Origin: AP-15 sp963724435
Lineage (GTDB): Bacteria > Pseudomonadota > Alphaproteobacteria > ATCC43930 > CGMCC-115725
DNA: 64,000 nt
Reading direction: 5' to 3'
Assembly (NCBI GenBank): GCA_963724435.1
Contig: CAVRUN010000012.1
Span: forward strand, 1 to 64,000
The translations under genes were made by a program, and so were the position numbers. Position 1 is the stretch's first letter, and each line of letters starts with the position of its first letter. Positions 37,901 to 46,568 of the stretch are shown piece after piece. The notes under the pieces are model-generated. The model was not told the origin of the DNA, did not search any database, and worked only from the letters and a program-made list of their open reading frames with translations.

Positions 37901-38178
37901 CGCCGCTCGGCTCGCAGGGTCTTCGAAGCGCTGGCGTCCGCGGGGGCGGTCTCCGGCGGCATCGCGGCAGCTACGGCTTCGGCTTCGGCCCCGAACCTCG
38001 GCGAAAGCGCCGCGATCGCCGAAAGCAATTTCTTGCGATGACCCAGCGAAGCGACGCCGAGTTCGCGCAGATCGTCCGCTGTCAGGCCGGCCAGGACTTC
38101 GGCATCGACATCGTTGTCGCGAAACGCCCGCTCGTACTGATCGAGCCCCAGAGTGTGCAGCCAAGCTGCCATATCCAT
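34919..38178 (-). pseudogene. SAM-cyclase-AAA-TPR-alpha/beta hydrolase fusion (two frameshifts)
   Basis: About 1,085 codons in three frames. First part (38178 to about 37530): a SAM-like domain (residues 1-60) and a class III adenylate/guanylate cyclase with metal Asp in MFVDLAGST and KLMGDGVLAYFG. Second part (to about 36530): the cyclase end, TPNVAARLQQLAPPG, then an AAA/NB-ARC-type ATPase with Walker A SGEAGIGKSRL and Walker B VLVVLEDAQWLDP. Third part: a helical TPR-like region, then an alpha/beta hydrolase with nucleophile motif AVGISAASALV, acid in HGREDRQKP and His in DGAGHLPMF. One extra base at about 37530 and one in the CCCC run 36527-36530 explain both breaks. Real decay and sequencing error are both possible. 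Confidence 0.88.
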
Positions 38179-38194
38179 TTCTGCCTCCCGCCGA

Positions 38195-39376
38195 TCAACC
38201 GGGATGCTCCGGTATCGCGACGTGCCGAGTGATCTGGCCGTTGCTCTCCCAATAGGTGTGCTTGTCGGCGATCACCGGATCGCTCGGCGCCGGCTGTATC
38301 GCGCCGCCGGTGCCGATCGCGCGCGAGGTGATGGTGTGCTCGCCCGGGCTGGGGTTAGGCCAATCGAGCGACCACAAGCGCCAGGCGTATTTTGCCTGAT
38401 GGCTCTTATCGATCGCCGCCTGCTGCCAAGGAGTGTTGTCGATCCGTACCTCGACGCGGGCGATTGGCGCGCCCCAGGCCATGCCAAGGATCCGATAACG
38501 GCCGTCCTGGCGGACGACCCTGGCGGGCGCCGATTTAATCAGCGCGCGGCCGACCGAAGTCTCCACCCATTCGGTCTGCCCGTCGTGCTTCTCTTCGCGG
38601 ATCGTCACGTAGTCGCGGCCCATAAAACGGTTCTCCAGCCGCGTGTCGCGCACTTCGATCCGCTTCAGCCATTTGGTGTTGGCGATGCCATACCAGCCCG
38701 GCGCGATCAGCCGCAGCGGAAAGCCGTGTTCCGGCAGCAACGGCGCGCCGTTCATCTCGTAGCACAGGAGATTGTCGGGCCCCATCGCATCGGCGAGCCG
38801 CATGCTGCGGGCAAAGTTCTGCGGCATTTTGATGCCGCGGACCTCTTCCTCGCCCTGATCGGTGCCAACAAAAACAACCTCGATCCCGCGGTCTGCTACG
38901 TCGGCCTCGCGCAGTATTGGCGCCAGCGGCGTTCCGGCCCAGCGCGCCGTGCCGATGCCGGTCGGGAACCAGGGAAAGCCATTATTGCCCGAGCATTCGA
39001 GCGTGAAGACCAGCTCGCGTCGCGGCCTCGCCTTGATCTCGCTCAAGCTCAACCGACCGGGACGTTTGACCAGCCCGGTGATCTCCAGCGACCAATCCTT
39101 CTCGTCGATGTGCGGCCGATTGTAATGCGCGACATTGAAAAACTCGCGATTGGGCGTCAGCCAGGTGTCGAAATCTTCCCAGCGCTGTAGATTCTGCACC
39201 AGGCCGGAGGCGGCTGCCGGCTCGGCGGGCGGTTGGTCCGACCAGGGGATGGTCTCTTCCCCGGGTTGAGCGGCAAAGACCCGCGCTAGCAACGAATTGT
39301 TCAACACGGCGACGCTGGTCACCGCGACGCCGCTTTGCGCCAGAAATTGCCGGCGCGGCAGATCGATCATTTCCAC
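38195..39376 (-). CDS. Sulfite-oxidase-family molybdopterin enzyme
   Basis: A 393-residue periplasmic molybdopterin oxidoreductase of the SorA/sulfite oxidase family. A Tat-type leader (LPRRQFLAQSGVAVTSVAVL) is followed by the Moco domain with the Mo-ligand Cys128 in TLECSGNNG. Other motifs are GTARWAGTPLAPILREADV, MNGAPLLPEHGFPLRLIAPGWYG and the C-terminal dimerisation domain (APIARVEVRIDNTPWQQA). No haem domain is fused. It sits 16 bases upstream of the large cyclase fusion and 210 bases downstream of the DUF4242-cyclase, all on one strand. The substrate, sulfite or another sulfur compound, is inferred from family. Confidence 0.92.
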   Translation of the reverse strand: MEMIDLPRRQFLAQSGVAVTSVAVLNNSLLARVFAAQPGEETIPWSDQPPAEPAAASGLVQNLQRWEDFDTWLTPNREFFNVAHYNRPHIDEKDWSLEITGLVKRPGRLSLSEIKARPRRELVFTLECSGNNGFPWFPTGIGTARWAGTPLAPILREADVADRGIEVVFVGTDQGEEEVRGIKMPQNFARSMRLADAMGPDNLLCYEMNGAPLLPEHGFPLRLIAPGWYGIANTKWLKRIEVRDTRLENRFMGRDYVTIREEKHDGQTEWVETSVGRALIKSAPARVVRQDGRYRILGMAWGAPIARVEVRIDNTPWQQAAIDKSHQAKYAWRLWSLDWPNPSPGEHTITSRAIGTGGAIQPAPSDPVIADKHTYWESNGQITRHVAIPEHPG

Positions 39377-39586
39377 AGCCTTCTCCCATTCGGATTTCGT
39401 CTCACACCTGAGGTGCTGTCCTTCGACACACCACTTGGCGGCGTTTCAAGTTAGAAGCGAGGTTGAATCCCGCGCATCGGCGTTTGGTGGAGATCATGTC
39501 TGTTCAACTTTGGTCGGGATCTCTCGCACCGACCTGGCCTAAGATAGCGCCTCCCCATTCCGGGGCCGATGGAGGCGGGTGGCGGA

Positions 39587-40405
39587 TCAGTTTCGCCACT
39601 CGAACCCGAATGCCGCCGTCGGTTCGGCGAACCCCTTCAGCCGCCGCTCGCCAAGCGCGACAAAACGCCCAGCGTCTTTGTCACATAGCTCGCGCACGAG
39701 CCCGGAGACGACAATGCCGTCGGCCTCAGCCTCGCTGCACAGCCGATAAGCGAGTTGCACCGTCGCGCCGAAGAGGTCGTTGTGATCCGTGACCGGTTCG
39801 CCGGCATGGATACCAATGCGCACGCTCAGGCTTTCGGACGCGTTGGCGTTGTAGGCGGCAAAGCGGCGCGGGATCTCGGCGGCGGCGCGCACCGCATTGG
39901 CCGGCTTGTCGAACGAGGCCATGATGCCGTCGCCGGTGTGCTTGACTTCGCGCCCGCCATGCGAGTTTAGCCCGCGCCGGACCAGCGCGTCGTGCACCCG
40001 TACCAGTTCGAGCGCTGCCGCGTCGCCGAGGCGCGCCGTCATCTCGGTCGAGCCGACAATATCGGTGAACATCACGGCTCGCATGCCGGGATCGATCGCC
40101 GGCGAGGCGGCGCCCGGGGCCGCGCGCGGATCGCTAATGCGGCCGAGGAAGGCCTCGACCGCGGCAAGATCGACCGGGATGATGGCATCGGCGGTGCCGC
40201 CGTGCGCCTCGCAATGGACGCGTGTCGCGGTTTCGGCATCTGGGGCATCGACCAGGCAGAAGCCCGTGCCCTGCTCGTAGTCCCACCAGTAGGTCATGTA
40301 CTTGACGCCGTACCTGCCTTGGACCTCGAGGTCTTTGCGGTGTGCCTCGGCGATCTCCTCGTGGGTCAATCCGGGCATATTGTGGCGATCCAGGAAGATC
40401 GGCAT
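39587..40405 (-). CDS. DUF4242-class III nucleotide cyclase fusion
   Basis: A 272-residue protein. Residues 1-85 form a DUF4242 (nickel-binding SCO4226-like) domain (MPIFLDRHNMPGLTHEEIAEAH, VKYMTYWWDYEQGTGFCLVDAP). Residues 105-270 form a class III cyclase domain with metal Asp in VMFTDIVGSTEM and KHTGDGIMASF and the IRIGIHAGEPV strand. ATG 40405 follows GGGAGGAAGCC; a longer upstream frame is a shadow. The DUF4242 domain may sense a metal or small ligand. It lies 29 bases downstream of the FAD oxidase gene. Confidence 0.88.
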   Translation of the reverse strand: MPIFLDRHNMPGLTHEEIAEAHRKDLEVQGRYGVKYMTYWWDYEQGTGFCLVDAPDAETATRVHCEAHGGTADAIIPVDLAAVEAFLGRISDPRAAPGAASPAIDPGMRAVMFTDIVGSTEMTARLGDAAALELVRVHDALVRRGLNSHGGREVKHTGDGIMASFDKPANAVRAAAEIPRRFAAYNANASESLSVRIGIHAGEPVTDHNDLFGATVQLAYRLCSEAEADGIVVSGLVRELCDKDAGRFVALGERRLKGFAEPTAAFGFEWRN

Positions 40406-40434
40406 GGCTTCCTCCCTTGTCCCGGGTCGCCGGA

Positions 40435-41811
40435 TTACGGCGACGGCCGGATGTTGTGGTTGACCCGGAACAAGTTGGCGGGGTCGTATTTCTTCTTCAG
40501 CGCGGTCAGCCGCTCGTAATTGTCGCCGAAGGCGGCCTTGACGCGCGCCTCGCCTTCGTCGTCCATCATGAAGTTCGGATAGGCACCGGCTAGGTCGAAC
40601 GGGTGCACCGCCTCCCAATAATCTCGCGCCCACTGTTTGATGGTCGCGGCGTTCGCCGGCTCGGGATCGATCCCAGCGATCACCATCGACCAAGTCGCGT
40701 CGCGATGGCCCCAGGCTGCCTCGTTCTTTTGCTTTCGATGGACGGCGCCATCGACCGGATAGAGGTGCATCAGGCAAAGCGGGTTCGGCACCTTGTCGGC
40801 GTGCGCGATATGCGCCTCTATAGCGGCATCCGGCAGTTCCTTGACGAAGTCGCCCTTCCAGTACCATTGCAGGCCCTTCGGATAGAGCGGGTCGAACATG
40901 GTTTGCAGCGTCGGGTACGCCATCGGCTGCGCCCAGTCGATGATCGGCGTGGGGAGTTCCGCGCGGATCGCGTTGACCGCCTTCTCGCCGTCGGGGCCGG
41001 GATGCGAGACGAGCAGCGCGCACATCTTCTTGCCCCAGTGTTCCTGCGGGAACGGCTCGCCCGGCGGCACCGACTGCAACCCGAGAAAGATGTAAAATTC
41101 GTCTCGCGAATTCGCCTGGAATTGCCGGTACCAGCGCATTACCGTGGCGGCATCGGCGAGATCGAAGATAATCGGTCCGGCGTACAGCGTCCCCACCGGG
41201 TTGGTGCGGAACAGGAAGCTGGTGACGACGCCGAAATTACCACCGCCGCCGCGCAGACCCCAGAGCAGATCCGCATTCTCGTTTTCGGACGCGGTGACGA
41301 AGCGGCCGTCGGCCAGCACCACGTCGGCCTCCAGCAGATTGTCCGCGGCGAGCCCATACTGGCGGCTGAGATAGCCGTGGCCCCCGCTCAGCGTGAGGCC
41401 GGCAACACCGGTCGTCGAGATGACCCCGAACGGCACGGCCTGCCCGAAGGCGCAGGTGGCGTGGTCGACATCCCCGGTGACGCAGCCGCCGCCGACCCTC
41501 GTCGTGCGCTTCGCCGGGTCAACACGCACGCCCTTCATCAATGACATATCGATCACCAGGCCGTCATCGACGCTGCCGAGCCCCGGCCCATTGTGGGCGC
41601 CCCCGCGGACGGCGATTGTCAGGCCATTGTCGCGTCCGAAGTTAACCGCCGCGATCACATCGGCGGCGTCGGCGCAGCGCGCGATTAAGAGCGGCCTCTT
41701 GTCGATCATGCCATTGTAGAGTTTGCGCACCTCGTCGTAATCCGCGTCGTCGCGCCCGATGACGGAGCCGCGCAGACCTTGCGCAAATCTGACAATGGTC
41801 TCGTCATTCAT
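40435..41811 (-). CDS. FAD-binding oxidase, berberine-bridge (BBE)-like
   Basis: A 458-residue PCMH-type flavoprotein oxidase. ATG 41811 is preceded by AGGAGG. The flavin-linking His73 is in IAVRGGAHNGPGLGS, and VGGGCVTGDVDHAT and TTGVAGLTLSGGHGYLSRQYG follow. The second covalent link of bicovalent BBE enzymes (a Cys near GVISTTGVAG) is absent, so attachment would be through His only. The BBE tail PNFMMDDEGEARVKAAFGDNYERL and YDPANLFRVNHNI closes the protein. It oxidises alcohols, sugars or alkaloid-like amines; substrate unknown. Confidence 0.92.
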   Translation of the reverse strand: MNDETIVRFAQGLRGSVIGRDDADYDEVRKLYNGMIDKRPLLIARCADAADVIAAVNFGRDNGLTIAVRGGAHNGPGLGSVDDGLVIDMSLMKGVRVDPAKRTTRVGGGCVTGDVDHATCAFGQAVPFGVISTTGVAGLTLSGGHGYLSRQYGLAADNLLEADVVLADGRFVTASENENADLLWGLRGGGGNFGVVTSFLFRTNPVGTLYAGPIIFDLADAATVMRWYRQFQANSRDEFYIFLGLQSVPPGEPFPQEHWGKKMCALLVSHPGPDGEKAVNAIRAELPTPIIDWAQPMAYPTLQTMFDPLYPKGLQWYWKGDFVKELPDAAIEAHIAHADKVPNPLCLMHLYPVDGAVHRKQKNEAAWGHRDATWSMVIAGIDPEPANAATIKQWARDYWEAVHPFDLAGAYPNFMMDDEGEARVKAAFGDNYERLTALKKKYDPANLFRVNHNIRPSP

Positions 41812-41929
41812 TATGCAGCCTCCTGGAAACGGGGAACGTCCTTTCAGTCGTCTTAATAGGAGGCCAGCCACACAGCGCGCCTCAACCGTTTGGTGGAGGT
41901 GACAGATTTTTTTCAGGCTGCCGCTCCGG

Positions 41930-43054
41930 TCAGGACGCGGCGCGTTTCGGTAGGTTCTGTTGCAGGAGCACGCGCACCAGTTCGGCTTGGCGGCTGGTTC
42001 CGGTCTTCTGGAACACTTCGAGGAGGTGGGTGCGCGCGGTGGCGGGGGAAATGCCGAGGCGCTCGGCGGTGGCTTGGATGCCGTCGCCCTGGAGGATCTC
42101 GCGCGCCAAGCCGGCCTGTGCCGGCGTCAGGCCGAACAGCAATCGGATCTCGTCACGCGACGGCAGGGAGCTCGCCTCAGGGTCCTTGACGAACACGATG
42201 GCCGCGGGCCGCTGCGCCAGCCAGGCTGTCTCGCTTCGGAGCGGAAAAACAAGCAGGGTAAGGCTGCTGCGATCTTCGCGCCGCAGGGTCAATAGGCCTC
42301 CGGGAATCCCGTCCTCGTCGCCCGCGATCATCGCGCGCAGTGCCGCTGTCTCCGCTGCCGAGCAGGTGGAAAGCCGCCCGTCTTTTACGCGCAAACCTGC
42401 GCCACTCCGCAACAGGATCTCGGCCGCGGCATTTGCGAACAGTATACGGGCCTTGGTATCGACCAAAATGGCGCCGTGGTCGCAACGGTTCAGCATCTCG
42501 GCGGCGCCCTCCCGCTGCATTTCAATGCGTGAGAGCTGAAGATTCAACGCCACCGCGCGCTGCAGATGCGGCGCCAGCGCGCTCAACAGCCGCTCTTCTC
42601 GCCGCTCAAAGCGTCCGGCGCCCCAGGAGCGGTAAAAGCCGATGCCAGCGACGGCCGCTGGCCCCTTTGCAACATTGGCGAAAAGCGCGTAATCCGAATG
42701 CTGCGGTGAGAAGAATTCGTTGTAATAGGGCGTATTTTCGAATTCCGAGCGGCTCATTAGGTCTTCGAACTGGTAAACCGCCCTCACCGGGAGAGCCAAA
42801 CCGCGTTCGCGCACGACATTCGACATCGACCATCGCTCGTCGTAGCGACGCAGCCACTCGGGATCGGTATGGGGCGCGATGACAAAGGGCACCCTTTTTC
42901 CATCAGGATCCGCCACATCGATGATGCTGAGGCTCATTGTCGCCGCCCCCAAGGCTCCGGCGATGGCGATCATTGCCGCTGCCCAAGCACGCATATCTAC
43001 AGCGGCCTCGTAGATGAGATCGATCAGCCTCAGAAAGTCGAACTTTCTGCCCAT
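41930..43054 (-). CDS. LuxR-type transcription regulator
   Basis: A 374-residue regulator with a long N-terminal sensory part (about 300 residues, probably PAS/GAF-like: AILVDTKARILFANAAAEILL) and a C-terminal LuxR helix-turn-helix (LTPAQAGLAREILQGDGIQATAERLGISPATARTHLLEVFQKTG). ATG 43054 follows GGAGGCAAGGATA. It is the only regulator in the array and lies between the FAD oxidase and the CmcJ-like gene, so it is the natural candidate to control them. No inducer is evident. Confidence 0.92.
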   Translation of the reverse strand: MGRKFDFLRLIDLIYEAAVDMRAWAAAMIAIAGALGAATMSLSIIDVADPDGKRVPFVIAPHTDPEWLRRYDERWSMSNVVRERGLALPVRAVYQFEDLMSRSEFENTPYYNEFFSPQHSDYALFANVAKGPAAVAGIGFYRSWGAGRFERREERLLSALAPHLQRAVALNLQLSRIEMQREGAAEMLNRCDHGAILVDTKARILFANAAAEILLRSGAGLRVKDGRLSTCSAAETAALRAMIAGDEDGIPGGLLTLRREDRSSLTLLVFPLRSETAWLAQRPAAIVFVKDPEASSLPSRDEIRLLFGLTPAQAGLAREILQGDGIQATAERLGISPATARTHLLEVFQKTGTSRQAELVRVLLQQNLPKRAAS

Positions 43055-43108
43055 TATCCTTGCCTCCGACTGCAGAGGGACGGGGGATAATTTAGCCCAA
43101 CTCAACAA

Positions 43109-43514
43109 ATCGAGCCAATCGAGCGCACCGAGTTCGATAAAATTATCAGGCCCGCCGCAAGACCGAACACAACTGGAGCTTAGGCGCTAAACACAGGCGC
43201 GAGTGTGAACTAGTTCACGCTCACTGGGCGGCTCCGCTGCGTGGGACGCCTTAGCTACCAGAGCGCCGTTGCACCTTGCCGGGGAAAAATGGCAAGGCGC
43301 GACACCAGGGCCAGTTGGCCCATACCGGGCAGCAACCGAAGCAGTCGTATGCAGATCAACCAGTTTCCATTGGAAGGGCGTTCGAAGCGGGGCTAAGCCA
43401 AATCGAAGCCTGTTAGGTCCCCCACCGCAGCGCGAGCCGGGTCCAAACATCGCTGAGCCCTTTAATCAGCGCTTCGATATCGGCTTCCTTTGCCCGCTGC
43501 AGCTTCTTGTCTTC
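43109..43514. other. Non-coding gap upstream of the LuxR gene
   Basis: About 400 bases with no convincing gene on either strand. The longest frame (43187-43450, minus) has an unnatural composition and no ribosome site. It probably holds the LuxR gene promoter and the 3' untranslated part of the CmcJ-like gene; I recognise no terminator or operator. Confidence 0.5.
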
Positions 43515-44795
43515 CTAAAAAAAGACAAATGACCGGACCACGACGTTCTTGCGGCATCGGGCGTTGACGGGCACGGTCGGGTCTATACAAGCCGTGTGGA
43601 AAGACCAGCGCGAGACCGAGCCGTCGGTCACCGAGTCATAGCATTTGAGCATTGAGACCTCGGTGGGTTTCTGCCGCGGAAACCAGTACCACTCGTGGTC
43701 GGGACGGTAGGTGAAGCGGGTGGTCTCGCCGACGCGGTCGTCGTAGATCCGGTAGTTGTTGACGTACGGCTGGTCGGCGAAGGAGGGCCAGGCGCAGAGC
43801 ACAAACGGGAACTGCTCGACCGTCTCGATCGGCTTGGCGAGGTTGATCGACATGAACCGCCGCGACATCTTCGCGTCGGCCTCTTCCTCGGTGTAGTGCT
43901 GCGTGCGCCCGAAGTTCCGCAGATTTCGGGTGAGCAGTTCGCGGCAGCGCACGCGGCCACTGTTGTCGTTCAGGTCGTTGTGCACCAGGTTGGCGTAATT
44001 GGCGTTTACACCCGGGTTGTTGCTGTCCTGGTCTTCCGTGCGGTCGCCCTCGTAGTCCTTGTCGAAAACGTCGTGGTTATAGACCAGCGCATCGGTTGCG
44101 TCCGGGAAGAACTCGAGCAGCAGCTCCTCGATCTCCGGGTAGTACACCCGCTCCACCTCCGCCGCATCGTAGATGTTCGAGCACTTGGACTCGAGATGCG
44201 CCAGCGACACGCCGAGCTTGTCCATGCATTCGGGGCTGTTCGGCGAGAGGCCCGGGTAGTACTCGCCGATGCGCCGAGCATCGCGCAGCACCTGCGGGAA
44301 ATAGAGGTCGCGCCGCCGGTTGCCCCGCTCGTTCGTGCGCAGGATCATCGCTGTCTCGGCGCGCGCCGGGTCCCGCCAGATCGCGTTGGACGGCACTACG
44401 GAGTAGCTCGGCCGCTCGTACACCGTATAGGGCAGCGGCAGCGCCACGCCGCCTGGCGGAGCCTTCATGCTGTTCGACTCGCGGATGTACTTCATACACT
44501 CGTCGTAGTCGCGGAACCCGAGGCCCCATTTGGTCTTGATCGGGCCCGGTGGTGCCTTGGCGATCATGTCGCTGACGCGCTGGCCCTCGCCCTCGGCGAT
44601 CTCGGCGAGCGCGTCCTCGAGCGCCTTGGCGGTTCCCGCATCGCCGTCCCGGTCGAACGCCATGTAGGACAGGCCGCCATGCGCCGCGATCGGCGGCGGC
44701 TGCCCTTCCGTGCGCTGGAGCGGCGGCGCATAGGCCGACGATGCTCTTCGCGTGTCCGCCGTAACGGTATTGTCGGCGACCTCGAGTTGGCTCAT
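43515..44795 (-). CDS. CmcJ/NvfI-like oxygenase-fold protein
   Basis: A 426-residue protein of the CmcJ/NvfI group, known from cephamycin methoxylation and fungal meroterpenoid isomerisation. Recognised motifs are DALVYNHDVF, VHNDLNDNSGRVR, RRFMSINLAKPIETVEQFPFVLC, WYWFPRQKPTEVSMLKCYDS and SRWSFHTACIDP. The N-terminal 80 residues and the AEVERVYYPEIEELL region precede the core. Family members are non-haem-iron or cofactor-poor oxygenase-like enzymes; the reaction here cannot be named. It lies 89 bases downstream of the Baeyer-Villiger-type monooxygenase. Confidence 0.82.
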   Translation of the reverse strand: MSQLEVADNTVTADTRRASSAYAPPLQRTEGQPPPIAAHGGLSYMAFDRDGDAGTAKALEDALAEIAEGEGQRVSDMIAKAPPGPIKTKWGLGFRDYDECMKYIRESNSMKAPPGGVALPLPYTVYERPSYSVVPSNAIWRDPARAETAMILRTNERGNRRRDLYFPQVLRDARRIGEYYPGLSPNSPECMDKLGVSLAHLESKCSNIYDAAEVERVYYPEIEELLLEFFPDATDALVYNHDVFDKDYEGDRTEDQDSNNPGVNANYANLVHNDLNDNSGRVRCRELLTRNLRNFGRTQHYTEEEADAKMSRRFMSINLAKPIETVEQFPFVLCAWPSFADQPYVNNYRIYDDRVGETTRFTYRPDHEWYWFPRQKPTEVSMLKCYDSVTDGSVSRWSFHTACIDPTVPVNARCRKNVVVRSFVFF

Positions 44796-44884
44796 GGCAA
44801 CACCTCCGATAATTCGGCCTCACACTGGCACACAGAGCCTGCGTTTTCCAGACTGTGCAATCGGCGACTTGCGACCGACGCGGC

Positions 44885-46525
44885 TCACGACAGCATGAAG
44901 CCCTCGTAACCGCGCGCCGCGACATCCGCGCAGAGCTGCCGATAGCGCAGCATGCCGCCGGCGTAGGGCATGAAAACACGGGGTTTGCCGGGGATGTTGG
45001 CGCCCAGGTACCAGGAATGCTTGGCTAGTGGCAGCACGGTCTTGTGGGCCGCTTCGTTGACCTCCGCGACCCATTTGTCCATCGCGTCGGCCCGCGCCTC
45101 GATACATTCGAGGCCGCGATCGTTCAGGTGCCTGATGCAGTCGGTGATCCAATCTGCGTGCTGTTCGATCGCGACCGGCATGTTGCAGAGCACCGACGGG
45201 CTGCCCGGGCCGGTGATCGTGAACAGGTTCGGGAAACCGGCGACCTGCAAGCCAAGGTAGTTGCGCGGCCCCGCCTCCCACACGTCCTTCAAGGCAACAC
45301 CACCGCGCCCGCGAATGTCGATGCGCAACATCGGGCCGGTCATCGCGTCGAATCCAGTGGCGAAGACGACGATATCGACCAGGTACTCTGCCTCGGTGGT
45401 GCAAATCCCAGCGCGGCTGATCCGATCGATCGGCGCCTTGCGCAGATCCACCAGCGTGACGTTGGGGCGGTTGTAGGTCTCGAAATAGTTGGTGTCGATC
45501 GGCGGGCGCTTTGCGGCGTAGGGATGATCGATGTCCGATAGGATCGCCGCGGTCTTCGGATCCTTTACGATCGAGCGTATTTTGCGCTTGACGAAGTCGG
45601 CAGCCGTGTCGTTCGCCCTCTTGTCGATCATCATGTCCTGGAACGCCGCCCGGAACTGCAGCCCACCGCGCTCCCACGCGGCCTCGTAGATTTTCTCGCG
45701 CTCCTCGGGCGGGGTGTCGACGGCGCGCCGCTCCTCGATCCTGAACGCCATGCCGTTGATCGTTTCGTGCGTAAAGGTGCGAATGTCTTTGGTGTGCTCC
45801 TTGATGTAGCGCCTGAACTCCGGGGTCAGCGGCGCGTTGCGAGCCGGCACCGAGTAGTTCGCGGTGCGCTGGAACACCGTCAGATGCTTTGCCGACGCCG
45901 CGATGACCGGCGCCGCCTGGATGCCGGTCGACCCGGTGCCGATCATGCCGACCCGCTTGCCGGTAAAATCGACCCCCTCATGCGGCCACTGGCCGGTGTG
46001 GTACCAATCGCCGGCGAAATCATCCAGACCGGGCAAATCCGGCACATTCGCGGTCGACAGGCAGCCGACGGCGGTGATCAGGAATTTGACGACATAAGTC
46101 TCGCCGCCCTCGGTGCGCACTTGCCAGCGGTTCGCCTGCTCGTCGTAGGAAGCGGCGACCACGCGGGTGTTGAACCGGATGTCTCGCTTCAGGTCGAACC
46201 GATCGGCGACGAAATTTAGGTAGCGCAGAATCTCGGCCTGGCCGGGATAGCGTTCCGACCACTCCCACTCGCGCATTAGTTCGGGCGAAAAGGTGTACCA
46301 ATAGACATGGCTTTCGGAGTTGCAGCGCGCGCCCGGGTATCGGTTCCAGTACCAGGTGCCGCCAACCCCGCCGCCCGCTTCAAGCGCCCGCACCGACAAG
46401 CCGAGACGATCGCGCAGACAGAATAGCTGGTAGAGACCCGCAAACCCGGCGCCGATCACCAGTGCGTCGAGTTCGGTCGTCCCGTCTCGTGCGTTAGTTG
46501 CATGAACCATCGTGTCGTGTGCCAT
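44885..46525 (-). CDS. FAD-dependent Baeyer-Villiger-type monooxygenase
   Basis: A 546-residue flavoprotein. It has an N-terminal FAD Rossmann motif VIGAGFAGLYQLF (about 24-36), the BVMO fingerprint FAGDWYHTGQWPHEG (F-x-G-x-x-x-H-T-x-x-W-P) and the NADPH-binding GMIGTGSTGIQAAP. The start ATG 46525 avoids a long upstream shadow. BVMOs insert an oxygen next to a ketone carbonyl to give an ester or lactone. It lies 43 bases from the amidohydrolase, and both are on the minus strand. Substrate unknown, but partners suggest a ketone in a catabolic or tailoring pathway. Confidence 0.93.
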   Translation of the reverse strand: MAHDTMVHATNARDGTTELDALVIGAGFAGLYQLFCLRDRLGLSVRALEAGGGVGGTWYWNRYPGARCNSESHVYWYTFSPELMREWEWSERYPGQAEILRYLNFVADRFDLKRDIRFNTRVVAASYDEQANRWQVRTEGGETYVVKFLITAVGCLSTANVPDLPGLDDFAGDWYHTGQWPHEGVDFTGKRVGMIGTGSTGIQAAPVIAASAKHLTVFQRTANYSVPARNAPLTPEFRRYIKEHTKDIRTFTHETINGMAFRIEERRAVDTPPEEREKIYEAAWERGGLQFRAAFQDMMIDKRANDTAADFVKRKIRSIVKDPKTAAILSDIDHPYAAKRPPIDTNYFETYNRPNVTLVDLRKAPIDRISRAGICTTEAEYLVDIVVFATGFDAMTGPMLRIDIRGRGGVALKDVWEAGPRNYLGLQVAGFPNLFTITGPGSPSVLCNMPVAIEQHADWITDCIRHLNDRGLECIEARADAMDKWVAEVNEAAHKTVLPLAKHSWYLGANIPGKPRVFMPYAGGMLRYRQLCADVAARGYEGFMLS

Positions 46526-46568
46526 TCTCTTCAATCCATTGAAGCTCAGCCGCGCGTCTCGCGCCGAC

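Noticed and set aside
38153..39190. 345-codon plus-strand frame opposite the sulfite-oxidase gene
   Set aside because: Shadow; the minus strand contains the Moco Cys motif and Tat leader.
40603..41544. 313-codon plus-strand frame opposite the FAD oxidase
   Set aside because: Antisense shadow; no motif.
43187..43450. 87-codon minus-strand frame in the LuxR-CmcJ gap
   Set aside because: No start signal and no recognisable fold.
43695..44909. 404-codon plus-strand frame opposite the CmcJ-like gene
   Set aside because: Composition biased to Val/Gln/His/Arg as expected for a shadow.
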